From Pempheris klunzingeri (lineage: Eukaryota; Chordata; Actinopteri; Acropomatiformes; Pempheridae): DNA of 64,000 nt. The translations under genes were made by a program, and so were the position numbers. The stretch spans positions 17,373,618 through 17,437,617 of the forward strand of contig NC_092013.1 of assembly GCF_042242105.1 (NCBI RefSeq), in the 5' to 3' direction. Positions 11,625-25,552 of this stretch are shown piece after piece. Numbering within the stretch: position 1 is the first letter of the stretch; the number at the start of each line of letters is the position of its first letter. The notes under the pieces are model-generated. The model was not told the DNA's origin. It worked only from the letters and a program-made list of their open reading frames with translations, and ran no database searches.

Positions 11625-14600
11625 AGGTCACCACACACTTATCCACTGTGTGACTCGGGAAACGTAAGGGTACATTATGAAAGTCAATAATGTAATTGAC
11701 TTTTTAAAAAGTTTTCAATTCATCAGCAAGACATTTCCAGCAGCAAAATAACAAACGTGTAAATGATTTACATCATTTGGGGATGGTGGCAATTAGAGCT
11801 ATCTGCAGGAAACACAGCTTCACAGATCCAGGACATGAGGTCATGAGGTGTGTGAAGACTGTTCTGCTGTTTTCAAACCGTAAAAATACAAAGCAAATGA
11901 TTTTACCGTTAATTAACCTGGTGCCCCTTTCAGTCAAACAGCTGTGCTCGCTTAAGATATGAACAGATCCTCGGTGGTAATTAAGTTCTCACAGAATAAC
12001 CATGTTCTTAAAATACCTGGCTGCTGGTGCAAAGCTCCTGCTGGAAAAAAAAATATATCGGGTGACTGTCAGTGGCACAGAAAATAATAGCCACTGCTAG
12101 GAGAAGCAGGATGTTGCGTTTTATTTATTCTTGTTATTGATTCCAGAGTCGACTCTTTTCTGCGCTTTCTATTTTGCACCTCATAAACTATCCTCCCCCT
12201 GCCTCCCAATCAGTGCTCTGTGGCCTTATTTGTGTCCTCTGAGCAAAGTAAGCTACTAATGATGTCTCTCTTTCCAGCCAATGTCTCAATGCAAACCCAG
12301 AAACTGTTCTAGAAGAAGCAGGTTAACAGCTATTTTACTGAAAGGGGATCAAAACTCACTAATGATGGCAGAGTACAATTTCTCCAACTGGTACTTTATA
12401 TTTTAGAATTTAATAATTAATTAGTTTTAATATTCCCTAGGACAAGACAAACCTACAACTAGAGCTAATATTCTAGTAAAATCATGAAAATGTGTTTTGT
12501 AGTGTCACATTTTTCAAAGAAGTTTCATTTTGTGTTTATCCTTTCATTTGATTTGAAGTTTAAGCCTCACTTTTAGAAACCTATTTCAGTTTTGTTTTAG
12601 GTTAACACGCACACAGTTATTCTCAAGAAGCACTTAAAGTACATCTATACCTACACCTGCTTAACACCTACTTAGGCAACGTGCAGGCTGTTTTTCTTGA
12701 CGTCCGACTCAGACTCTCATTTCCAATATTAGGTTTTTGTTGCACCCTTTTTGTTTACTCTTGCTTTTAAAAGCGACCAGTGTCTGATTCCTGTGTTGAC
12801 ACCAGGACCGTCGCAGTCTGAAACAGTCGTCATGCATACAAGTTGAGTCACAGATGTGGAAGTAAACAACCGTGTACAGTAACAGTAGCCTAGCAACGAG
12901 CACAACCCATACAGCCCACACGGCTAAATCACCATCTGCAAAGAACGCAAAGAGGCAGAAATAATAATCAACGTTATCGCTTTCTGAGGCATGTTTAGAG
13001 GCCGGTAACAAATTAATCAAATGTCAAGATGAGACAGAGGAGTCATGATTGTGCCTTGAGCTGGAGTGGCAGTGACTTATGCTACTCTGCCATGTGCTGA
13101 TCCTGCTGGGGAGTTGATGACGTGATGATGAGAAAATAAGATTTGTGCGTCAGATGGAAGTATAAGTTATAAGTTTTCCTGCTGGATTTACTTCCATATG
13201 CAAATGTGCCGGAAGGAAGGAAGGGAAATATCTGGTATGATGATTTGATTCCGTGTTTATAATACACTCATGTATTTGTTTACATGGCTATCAGACAAAA
13301 GTACCGTCTCACTTTCAACAAAAACACAGCCAATGGTGTCTGGAGAGAATATCCCCATTTGGATATTTATTTATTCCAAAAAAACCCCCCCAAAAACAAT
13401 ATTTGCACAGAAAATGCCCGATTTGAAAACATGTTCTACCTTCAGGCTCAATAACCAAATTCTGAAAGTGAGTTATTGTCAGGAGGCCTAGAAATTCTGG
13501 ATGTATCGCTGATTTCCACAGATGGGAGGTGTTAGTACATCATAACATTTCAGAACACATCCAGGCCTAAAGTACTAATCCAATCAACAGCTGATTGTGA
13601 CACACAGAGCAACTACCACTTTAAATAATCTTGCATTTCAGGCGACCAGCAGGACTAACGGAGAAGCAGCCATCGCAAAAAAAAGCTGCGGCATTTGATG
13701 TACATGATGATGTATGTGATGATGATGATGTCCCAATTCAGTACGAGATGCTATTTCTAGGAAAGTAGTTCAGTCCACTCACAAAAAGTCTTTTAGCGTG
13801 CATACTGGAATTGGACAAACGCTTGAATTTCGAGTGTTTACTGTTGAGGTACGCTATTGTCCCACAATGCAGTGCAAAGAAGAAATTAAGGAGTAGCCCA
13901 CAGCTGCGTAGATGGTGGTAAAAACCGCTCCAGAGAGAAATTGGCAAACACAACAACAGCAGCAACACTGTAAACATCACATAGATCTTCCTGGCTGCTA
14001 CCTGCAGAAACAGCATGACATTTAGTATTCTCAGATTCAGTGTGGAATTGGGACACAGCATATGTCATTCAGGCTACCTTGGATGATTGGTCGGTTACTG
14101 ATAGCGGCGCCTGGGTGAGCAGACATAAACATTTTTGCTGTGCGGCCTAAGTTGTATAAGACAGGCAGAACAGTGTGTCTTTAGGCAATTTCAAAGCTGT
14201 GCAACGTGTGCCAAATGTGAGCAGATCCCGGACATGAATACCTGTGGCAAGCTCTATATACCATATTTCACTGCCATCTAGCCAGGGTGTATTCATCAAA
14301 AGACTAGGAATTGGTGTTGACACAGGGGAGCAGAAAGGCTCAGTTGGAGTGACACGGCACAATGGGATCAGAAATGACTCTGAAAGTGTGGAAAATGGCA
14401 GATCACAGAGACCATGAGCAACTGAGCAGACAGGAAAGTAAGAATTTCTAGCATCCTCTCCACACCCAAGGAGATTGGGTCTAATGTGTCATCACTGTGC
14501 CAGGCTGGATGTGTGACACGCCGATAATGAAATCAAAGTGTGATGATGTCTGTGGTACTCGCTCGATGGTATCAGGAAACATAAACACATGGCGTTGTTC

Positions 14601-15430
14601 AAAGTAACGCAGGCGTGATAGTCACATGTGCTGTGTACTACAGCAAGATCTCACTCAGAGTCAGTATATATAACCTACGTGCACAGTTTTTCGAGGGGTT
14701 GATCTCACACTAAGCAGGGTGAGCATTGTGCAACACCATACGAAGGCACTCACAGACACACACACGTACAAACCTGGAAGCAGCATAGTAGAAACTACTT
14801 CAGCATCCTCCAACATGTCAATGACGCAGCGCTGGAAATCTTTACTGCTGTTGGACTGCAGGTAGCTATAGAGACAGACAACAACAGGTATGGAAAAAAG
14901 AGAAAAAGGGGACTGCTTAGAGGAAACCAGAGCTGAATATCGCCTGTAGCAACATTAGCTGCTTTTTAGGTTTAAATCTTGTCACTGACAACAGTTTTGA
15001 ATACATTTATTTTTATAGCACGTAAACAATGGAGCCAGTCAAAATTATATCTTGACTGACAGTGAGCTGTAAAGCAGGCAAAGAGAATTATTTATATATA
15101 AATATAATATAAAATATAATAATATAAATGTTTACTGAAAATCTTTATTGTTTTTTTTCTTTTAAATTACATTTTTATCGAACACAACAGGTCGGCACAA
15201 AATGTTCCGAGTGCTGGAGTAATATATTCATTGATATGTGTATGGCAAGAACACCAGTTCAAGCCATTTAAACTACATCTATGCTTGTATGTGTGTGTGT
15301 TTCGGCGTGTGTGTGTGTGTGTGTGTGTGTGTGCGAACCGAGAGGTAGGCCATCTGCTCATCTTCACTGGTGGGGAACATTTCCATCAAAAAGTTAAGAG
15401 TGCCAAACAGTCTGCCAATATCTGACACAA

Positions 15431-15462
<32 letters not shown>

Positions 15463-18400
15463 ACCACACTGACCTCATCCAGGAGATGCGGTCTTGCCAG
15501 AACTCATACATTATGTAACACGACTTTCCCGGGAGCTTCTGAACGGACACGCTGACAGCAGGATAGAGATGAAAAGTAGAGTGGGGCAAGAAGAGGATAC
15601 AAAGTGAAACAGAGTTTGCACTCAGCAAGGATAAAATTACACGAAAAAGTTTGAATCTTTTGAGAGATCAGTCAGTTAGAACAAGGAAGGGAGCAAAGCT
15701 TCGTGCAGGACAGCAGGCGGCATTAAAAGAAAATGAGGCGTAATTTCCATAAGTTAGTGGCTGTGCCGCTTTGTAAAAAAATATTCAATAGCTATTAAAA
15801 CTGTAATCTTTTCAATCAGGCTACTCAGTTTGGGGTCACTTAAAAGCTGCTATAATATCCAAGCTTGATAGATGATAAAATGCAGGTGATTCTTTCATTA
15901 ACAGCAGTTTTCTTTCTTTTTCCCACAGTTCACTGACGGATATCTTTATATTTTGGTGCCGCTGGCAACTGAAACCCCTGATTCATCATAGCCTCAACAT
16001 TCAAAAAGTCACCTCAGCAGCGACATTTAAAAGATATTTATGCTTTGCCTGAAAACAAGCGAGACGCTCACTGCAGGTTGTCGGAGTGGGCCGAGGTGGC
16101 GTCGATGTAGCCCTTCAGAACTTTCCTGAAGTCGTCCAGATTTCCGTCAGTCACTGACATCTGCCTCTGAACCAGCAGGATGTTCTGTTGGCAACGAGAC
16201 AAGAGACAGACAAGATGACTGGTGTGTGTGTGTGTGAGAGAGAGAGAGGAAGCATCAAGCTCACATCACCCCCTGAGGACCGGGCGTGTGTGTAGCTGTT
16301 GTCGAAACAGAATTTGATGATTATACCTTCCTAAGGGGACATATCTCACTATCACTGACAACATTTCGGATATAAATAAACAAATGTAACGTCACGTGGT
16401 ACATCTCCTCAGTACATTCTGTTTCGTTTTGTCAGTATAGCTGAAAGTCTGAGGGCAAACAGATGCACAAAATAAGTAAGTGAAATTCAAGGGCTACAAT
16501 CTGGGCAGATTACATTACAATACTATAATTACTGGGATGTCAAGTTATTTGCTTCTTTTGTTCCTGGTGAAGTAGCAACAGCACAGAGACTAAAACTAAA
16601 TGCACCATGAAAATGTTTCATAAAACACGTGTCTCTCAATCACCTGTTTTCCATATCAACCCATGGACTCTGTGACACAGGTTTAAAATAATATATAATA
16701 ATCTTTTTTTTCCCTTCATCGATCGATGCGCCTAGCTAATGAGCAACATCTCTGCAACTGGCAGCGATTCAGCGTCCTCCTCTGGGAAACTGGGTTTGAA
16801 CTCAGGTCCTCTGCCTGGCAGGTGTTCTCCCAATGCACCGCCTCAACCCGCTGACCTTCTTACTTTCTCAACAATTCAATGCAGGAGTAAGTCACTACTG
16901 GGACTATAAAGTTATCTAATGGCAGCTTTTCTGTTTGTTTCCACAGACTCGTATCTGATTCTGCAAATGGTGAGTGAGAAAATATCCACTTTTGTAATTT
17001 ACATAAAAATAACATTTGAATACACAGTGAAAAGGGAGTTATATTTTTGTATTTGGTCCGACAGCTCTTTGTTGCAAAGATAGTCTGAGTGCATTTGTAT
17101 CATTATTTTTTTTGCTTTTAACTCAGGTTTTATTTGAAAAGGCTGATTTTAAAAAGACAGTTTGGACATTTACTGTAGCATCACACTTAGTATAACTGCT
17201 CTAAATGCTTTGATATAACTGTCACCATAGTTACCCCTAACAATTGATTATAGCCTCACCTGTCTGTGGGTGTTTTCACACCATTTCTACCTCATGGATC
17301 TCGTGGATCATGAGTCAGACATTTCTTTTGTCCACATGTGAACACGTCAAACATCATCAGACCCAAACTGAGACAATGTCGACCCGACTCATTATCATAA
17401 CCTGGCCCTTGTCTACTTCACATTTTTAAATTTTTTTCCCTTTGAGGCCTGTCATATATTGATTTTCACAGCTGAAACAGGCAAGAATGAGCTTCAATGG
17501 GCCCAAAAAGCGGACATTAGAGTTGTTGGTACAGGCGGTTGTGTTGCTTGGCAGATGTGCTGCTTGACATTTAGAATGAGGACAGAGAACAAAACTGGGA
17601 GAGTAAAATGCATCTTCTACCGAGAGTGATTGCTGAGTGCAGCTGAGAACGAGTTTGAATAACATCTTGTCAGGTTTTTGGAAGGCGCTGTAACTACTGG
17701 AAGTGCACACAATCAGAGAGAGCACAATGAGGAGTAACTGGGGGTGTTACTGGAGGAGCATCACAAGTTATATGTGCAGATGAAAGGGAATTATGACAGC
17801 AATGGTTGCATATTTTGAATAAGACAATCTTGTTTAGAAAGTGTCATAGTGGTATTGACTCAGCTGTGTTGAATCAAATTCATGCTCAATGAAAAGCTGA
17901 GTTTGGGTCCTTTTAAAAGAGCGAAGCATGAAAACACTGTTCTGATCAGCAATTATCCACTAAAGTGAACCCTCTCTTAGTTTGTACTCTACTTGATTTG
18001 CACAGTGAGGTGCAATCACTGCAATCAGGCTGCTGTGTGCTCTACCGAGAGAGTTATTTTGCGTAATAACTCTGCTGTGCCTCAAGCTGAGAAGTGTCAC
18101 ATTTCAACATGACGGTGCAAAAGGTCCCTCATAATGTTCGACCTTGAACGCTGTGAGATGCTACTTGTAAAATGTTGGTTTGGTTTATATGGAGAAACCA
18201 TCTTAGCCGAGCCTTTGCCAACAAGTGCCTGCTTCTCGTCTGTGTTTCTTCTCTGTGTGTGTGTGCGTGTTTGTCTAAACAACATTAATCGTCCTGTAGG
18301 ATGCTACATTAAAATGTAATGTTGTAAGGACCAAGCTTTATACTTTTTGGTTTAATAAGACCTTGTGAGCGGTATAATCCATTCACTGCTAATTACTTCA

Positions 18401-21400
18401 AATTAAATTCAATACAAATAATAGCTTCTTGCCATGAAACGAAATGTTATGTTTACTCAGGTCAGTATTCCAGGTGAAATTCTTGCATCGGTGCTCACTT
18501 ACAGACTTGTATGTGCTGGCCAGTGTGTCCTCTTTCAGTGGCTCCAACTTGGGACTCTGAAACAAGAAGTTAACAAATATGAAATGATGCCAGAGACACG
18601 GTCATAAATAATTAAACCACTGAAACCATCTGTAAACAAGAGGAAAATGCTAAATGCTTCAGTACAACTTGTGTTCTTTTTATTTATAAATGCATTGAAT
18701 ATATTTCGTGAACATTTCTTTTCTTTTCTGATTAAATCCATGCATTATTTCGAAAGCCATTACAAACAGCAATTGCTACAACATTTTAATAACAACCAGA
18801 AGTTTGATTTATACATTTATATATGTTTCGCTCAATTTTCATTACTTTGCGCTTTTGCGCCGCTGGTATGATATCTGATGCTTTTATGTGTGTGATGTTT
18901 TAACAATCCCTACAGGTCCATAAAGGTTACATCCATTCATTCGGTAATGCCATTGTGTTTCTTAGAGCTGAACATACAATAGCAGAGTAAGTGAATGAGG
19001 AGATAGTCATAGCCACACGACAGAGAGCAGATTAAAGTAGCACTTAAAAGTGGAAAACATGTTATTCTGCACACATTATTTCCTGCAGCCATATCTGTAG
19101 AATATGTGCGCTGAGCAGTCTATCAACTTTATGATGTTGTCAATAATGAAAAGTAGTAAATGTAATAACATAGTGAGCTTTACGTCTTAAAGGTTGCGGT
19201 TCGTGCGTGTGCATGTGCGTGTGCGTGTGCGTGTGTGCTTGTGTAACCTTTGAGGCAGAAACCTCATTCTGCTGCATTTGAGAGAGCAGAGAAAGGGAGC
19301 GACATGGGCAGAAGGTGTGTGTGACGTGGGGTGGCGCTGAGGTGTGGGGATGGATATTGCACTCAGAAAATCCTGCAGGTTATGAATTGCTTTGAAATTG
19401 CACTCTGAGTCCCTCTGGGTTGGCAAAACCGAGGACTAGAGAGAGAAAAATGTTTCGAGGGAGATTGAAAGGAGGGGAAGAATGAACATCAAAAGATGGG
19501 TATAACAGGAGTTAATAAAGAAGAGAACAGACGGAGAGAATGACAGAAGATGGGGCAGGAGAGTGTGAAAGAGGCTTTGAGATGAGGCAGTGAGAATGGC
19601 TCATGCTTGTGACAGATCCACGGTTCTGCAGGGCTCCTTTTAGAAAAGCATTGTTTTTTTTTTTTACATGCTGCGATCGCGGCCTTGGTTCTTTTTGATC
19701 ACACACGAAAGCGAGCTCTGGCTTGCGCTGTCAGTGCAAAGTTAAATAGACATGTACACCATACAAGATAACTTAGATAGCTTCTACGTACTAAATAGCT
19801 GAAAAATCAAGCACTGAGTTGTGTGAATTTACCCTCCCAGGCAGCTTTACAGGTGTTACTATTGAGTCTCCAGTGCTGTTTGTGTAGCCCAGTCGTCTGC
19901 TTCTCTTTATTCTTAACATTCTGTGCTTCAAAGCAAAATAGTGTTTGAAAAACTAATGCGTTAGACATTTCTATTTTGCATATTTTCTGCATAATTTGTC
20001 ACAAATAATTTAATAAAAGAATGAAGTGGCAGGCCTGTGACAGTATGACAAATAGCCCACACACAGGCTTTTTCCATTTACTATTAAATTGATTAAATAG
20101 AGGGATTAATTCATTTAATGTTAATGACCTCTAAATACTGTGTTTATATTTGTGGGAACGTTATGCATTGATTTAATCTATGAGTGATGAGCAGGACCAG
20201 AGGGTCAAAACATTTGCTCATATTTGTTTAAGCTTTCAGATTAAGGTCGTTGAATACATTGTACTCATACAGCGAACGTTTCATACCTGACACTCCAGTT
20301 TGTCCAGTAGCTGCTGCAGCCTGTTGATTTGAGAGCACCAGTTCTCCCCATCTTCCATGTTCACACCTTGAGACAACACAACAATAAATCATTGGAATGA
20401 GAAGGAAAACGTACATTTGTGTTGTAGTTTCATTGTGCGTCCTGATTCTAGCTGGATTTGAAAAAGTGTCCAGTATTAAGCACTTTGGAGGTGGAGCACG
20501 GCTGAGAGAGAATGTGAAAAGGCTTCCTTCTAGAAATCCAAAAGAAAAATCATTACCTGTTACTGTATAATGAAAACCAGGTTTTAGTCTTCTCATGCAA
20601 AAACCCCTGAAAGGAAAATTTCATTGAAAGTTTTTTGAGAGGGATGCTTCATTACTTTTCAGTGCGGACTCAATATCTGATGTTCAGTCTATCCAGGCAC
20701 TGGTGATGAGAAAAAATAAATGAGGCTCAACATGAAGTAATTGTCTCTGGAAAATGTCAATGTGATCTTCATAGGTGAAAAAAGCCCTCAGAGAAAGCTT
20801 ACAGCTTGCTCTAATTATGCACAATACAAGTACTGACAGCCATAGGAACCATCCATGTGTAGCCGGCACCACTGAGCACAACCCCCATCAAATGGCTGAC
20901 AGTAAGAAAATCCATTATCAATATGCTATGGGGGAATGTTGAGTAATTATCATACTGATTGGCATTATCAAAGTAAGGTCCCCATCTTTGTAGCCAGACA
21001 CATATTGGCAAGTAATGCAGGGCACCATAATAATACAAAAACATATCAAATCTAAATTTCCCCCCTTTTGGTTCCTGAGGGCAGATGATTTACTGAGCAA
21101 ATATCTCCTGTTTAATACTATTTACTCCTGTGTGAGGAACATTTGCTAAAAACTACAATTCCTAGCTGTTTTAGGACATTATTTAATCATTTAGAAATAA
21201 ATGAAGTATATGTATTTGTGATCTATTTTCTCTAGTGGGAGCCAGTGGGCTTGGTTGAGAGATAATTAATACATTGTTCAAGATACAAGATACAAGAACA
21301 TTGCCAACCTCGTCTTTGAAGCACTCAGAAAAAGTGAAAGAAAAACCTAAAAATGACAGAGTGGAAAATATAGGTGAATAAATTTACCCGTGGTCAGGAT

Positions 21401-22093
21401 GGCAGAGCAGGGATCTGATGGGGACATGCACAGGTTATTATGGACCCTACGACCACATCGCCTGCCATTCCTCTGTACTGCTGTCAGCTCCGGTGCCTTT
21501 ACCTCTCTCCTGCCGTGACAGCGGTGGAGACCGAGGGAAACAAACATCAGAGAGAAAGACAGCAACTGTCAGAGGGGTGTAAGAAAAGAAAAAAAAAAAA
21601 AACTGAAATTGAATATATTGCAGATGGAGGTAGTCACACAGGGAATGAAGAAGAGGAAATAGAATGAAAGACAGAGCATGAGGAGGGGGGGAGTGCAAGA
21701 GAGAGAGACGGAGGAACGGGCAGAGAGGTGAGGATGGATGCATTAATAATTGATTTAAATCAGAAACTGAGATAGGCTAATGTCTGATGTGAGAGAGGGA
21801 GGGAGAGAGAGAGAGAGAGAGAGAGCAGAGAGGCCTTGAGAACCAGACGCACAGCGAGTGTCCAGAACAGAAGTGAAAATGCTTGGAAAAGGGCCAGATA
21901 CACACCACTGCTTATTAACCCACTGACTCAGTGTTAAAGAGGACGGACCCTTACACTACACACTCAGACCTTCATACACACACACACACACGTTCAGCTC
22001 TGTCATTGGTGGAAAAGTGCAAGAGTGTCAAGGCCAGGATGTCAATGCTAAGAGAGTGCGACACTTGAGACACGGACTCACAACATTCGTGTT

Positions 22094-22126
<33 letters not shown>

Positions 22127-22214
22127 CTAAATACTCATGCATGTTTGTTTGTTCTTGTTAGTGTGTACCTCTCTCCCCCTCCTTTTGTTGTGTCTTTGTG
22201 GGCACATGCTATTG

Positions 22215-22251
<37 letters not shown>

Positions 22252-25200
22252 GTCACGCTGACGGCGCAGAGGGAGCGCATTGCTAGGAGGTTCTCATGCT
22301 GAGAGCAGCCTGGAGCCCAAAGGCCACTGCAACAGCCATAAATCCACTGCAGGGAGGCTCACAGAGAGAAATAAGCTGCCAACTCAATATGTCTCTAATT
22401 CGGCCCCTCCCGACGCTCACACGCTCCTTTTCTCTTACCAAAATCTGCACCTTTATAAACAACCTTCAAAGAAGCGTTTCTGCCCAAAAAGCCTCTCTCA
22501 TCATGTTCTACTGTACACCCCCTCTCTCATTTTTTCCATTCATCTCAGACTTTCTGCACCATTCTGTAATTCATTTTGTATTCATCTTCTTTTGCTTTCT
22601 CTTTCACCATGACTCACTTGCTCTGTATTTCAATGCCAGCCTTATCATCCTTTGTCCTTCTGCTCCCCCTCTGCCTCCCACAGTCCCCTCTCAATAATTC
22701 ACCTTGGCTATAACCACTCCATTATTTCCAATAATACCAGTGCGGCGCCCAGAGTGGAGAGGGGAGAGCTCTGCTGCTGAGCTACCAAAAACTGGGGAAA
22801 GTTTCCTTGTTATTTAAAATATCAAGTCAGTTTAAAGCGTTGTTCACGATTATTGACTTGCGGTGAGAAAGATTGCTTCTCATTAAATGTCCTCCAGGGA
22901 TTGTTTCTCTGAGCGTCCTCTGCATTGAATTTCTTTAACAAGTGATGCATCAAAGAAGAGCAGGACGCTTTGCTGACATCCTTGATGAACTACGATGTAC
23001 AGAGACATGTCAGTGATCAGTCGTGACCATTTAAACAATGACACATACGCAATCGTTCGCAAAAATCCCTAATTGGTGACAGAAATTTAGATCCGCTTTT
23101 ATTTCATGAGCTCCATTTAGATTGAATGAAAGCGTGCGGCTCTTTTTTATTCAATTTTAGGCAGACTGCCAATTAAAGAAGCAACTGTTTGAACGACTGT
23201 GGAAATGTAACTGATTCAAAGCTCGAAAGAAAAGCATCTGAGAAAGCACTGATTAGTTGTATTTCCTTTCTGCTTAGACCAGTGCCAATTTCAATGGCAT
23301 TTTTTATTATCAATAGCTCATTGGGGTTGCTAATGCACCACAGGACTGGTTTTCAATATAACTTCTCATAATACAGCGAAGAAGATTAAAGTACAGTATG
23401 TTTAGACGGCCTGTTGTATATTGCTTTACTGATTGTGGTCGGGTAAAGCTATGAATGAATTTGCATATGACTTATCATAACTGACTAACTCCATCAGTCC
23501 TCAGACATCGGGATGAACCTTCCCAAAACCTGATGTAACTACACACCCCTCACTGGGGTCATTAGTCTGTCAGCATGCCAAAAAACACATGTCCCAGGAC
23601 TGTGTGGTAAATAACATTATGGAGCAGTGTAATACAGCGTAGGGCAAAAATAGCAGAACATAAAACGATGGATGTGTGGTGTACACTTTATGACAAGTGT
23701 GACATTTTGGCTTTTTGTTTTTAATGGGAGCAGAAATTTCACTAAATAACAGGAAGTTTACACTTCAAAACAACCCATATGATTTTTTTTCTTGTAAGGT
23801 TAAGTTTTATTGAGGTTTATGATTAGAGAACACTTGGCTATGTTATAGTGATACTGTGTTCATGGGCTGGGTTATGGAAAGATCAACATGGTTATATTCC
23901 AAGTGTGGAAAAAACCCTTGAAAAATACTCGGAGGCAACACAGCTAACTGGAACAATATTATTTCACCTTCATGATGTTAAGCAAGTATTGTCTCAGGTC
24001 ATAGAACAGCACAGATAGTGTCTTGAAAAGTAACAGACAGTAGAGACAGTGTCAGATGGCAGTACTAACGGGGCAGGGCTGCTCTGCTCTTCCACGGCCT
24101 CCATGGCGCACTGCAGTGATCTCTGTAGAGACAGAAGCTGACTGGATGTCTCTCTTAGCATGAACCTGGTGACAAACTGGCCCAACACACTGGAACCCTG
24201 GTACTCCTGAGAGATAGAGAGTGAGACACGCAGAAGGAGAGGTTAAAACAAGACAGCGAAGGCATCTCAGAGACCGCAGGGATGGAAGGAGAGATGATTT
24301 GATAACTTCTCCAAAACAACTACAGGCACTTGTGGAATGTGTGACAGCTGCATTAAATGGGCTAATTAATTCTTTGAGCACATGCATTATTCAGTGCCGC
24401 ACATCCAGACACTGAGGTGGAAGAACTTTACCAGGAGACATAATTGCTGCTCGGCTCCCCAAACACGAATATGATTACACATTCTCAAAGGGGTCTTGTT
24501 CGTGCAGTGTGCTAATCAAGTAACAACAGTGCAGTAGATCTTTGTCAAAACTCAGAAGGACAAGCGGCATCTTCTGAAAATGCATCACGGGAGTCGCAGT
24601 CCAGAGCGCTCTGTGACAGACCACAGCTGCTAACGAGCGATTGCACAGCCCTCTATGGATTTCCCCACTCAACAGCTTTAAAGATGAGCCAGAAAAGAGG
24701 AGCAAGGTGATCTAATTAAGACAGGACACATAATTATTCAGCACACATCTCCTCTCCTCCTCTCATTTAACAAGCATTGCTGCTTTCTATTCTAGTACAA
24801 TTCAAATCCCTGATTTGAGGTAGTTACCTCGAAAAGTCCTGAGGTAATTTTAAAATAGCTTGCCAACTGCAATTAAATAATATACAGTGCTGTGCAAAAA
24901 TCTTAGGCAGGCGTGAAGAAATGCTGTGAAGTAAGAATGCTGTCAAAAACATAAAAAAAATTTTTTTACAAAATGAAAACAGAAGAAAAATCTAAATCAA
25001 ATCAGTAGTTGTACCCTTAGGTACACCTGCACAGAGTCAGGGAACTTATAGGTGCTAATGATCCTCAATTTCATATGTAAGTTGAAGCACGTCATCAAGT
25101 GCAACAGAAAAAAAAACAGAGCCCCAACAGCAGTGAGTTGGGGTTCAGTGTCAGCAACCGCAGATCTTCCAATTGACGAGTGACCCGCTGTTCATCTGGG

Positions 25201-25490
25201 CCACAGCTGCACCGCCCATATTTACTGTACTGTGCTGTACAGACAAAAGAGTTGTATGAATCTTCTTATTGTCATCTCTTGGAAAGAAAGTGCAATCTGC
25301 ATATTTCCCCACAACGCCATATTTTTTCCTTTAAGATCGAGCGTAGTATAATAATGGATGAAGAAGTGTTTATTTGCCTTTTGAAGTCTCATCAGTTTTA
25401 GGAGACATGGTGCAGTATTGGCTCCATCTGTGCATGCCAGCATTTCCTCTCAGCACTGAACTAAGCATTTTTGTAGCACAAACCCCCGAC

Positions 25491-25552
<62 letters not shown>

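Noticed and set aside
20228-20596. 122-codon minus-strand open frame
   Set aside because: Only its overlap with NECAB exon 8 (20287-20366) is coding, and in another frame; the rest is intron.
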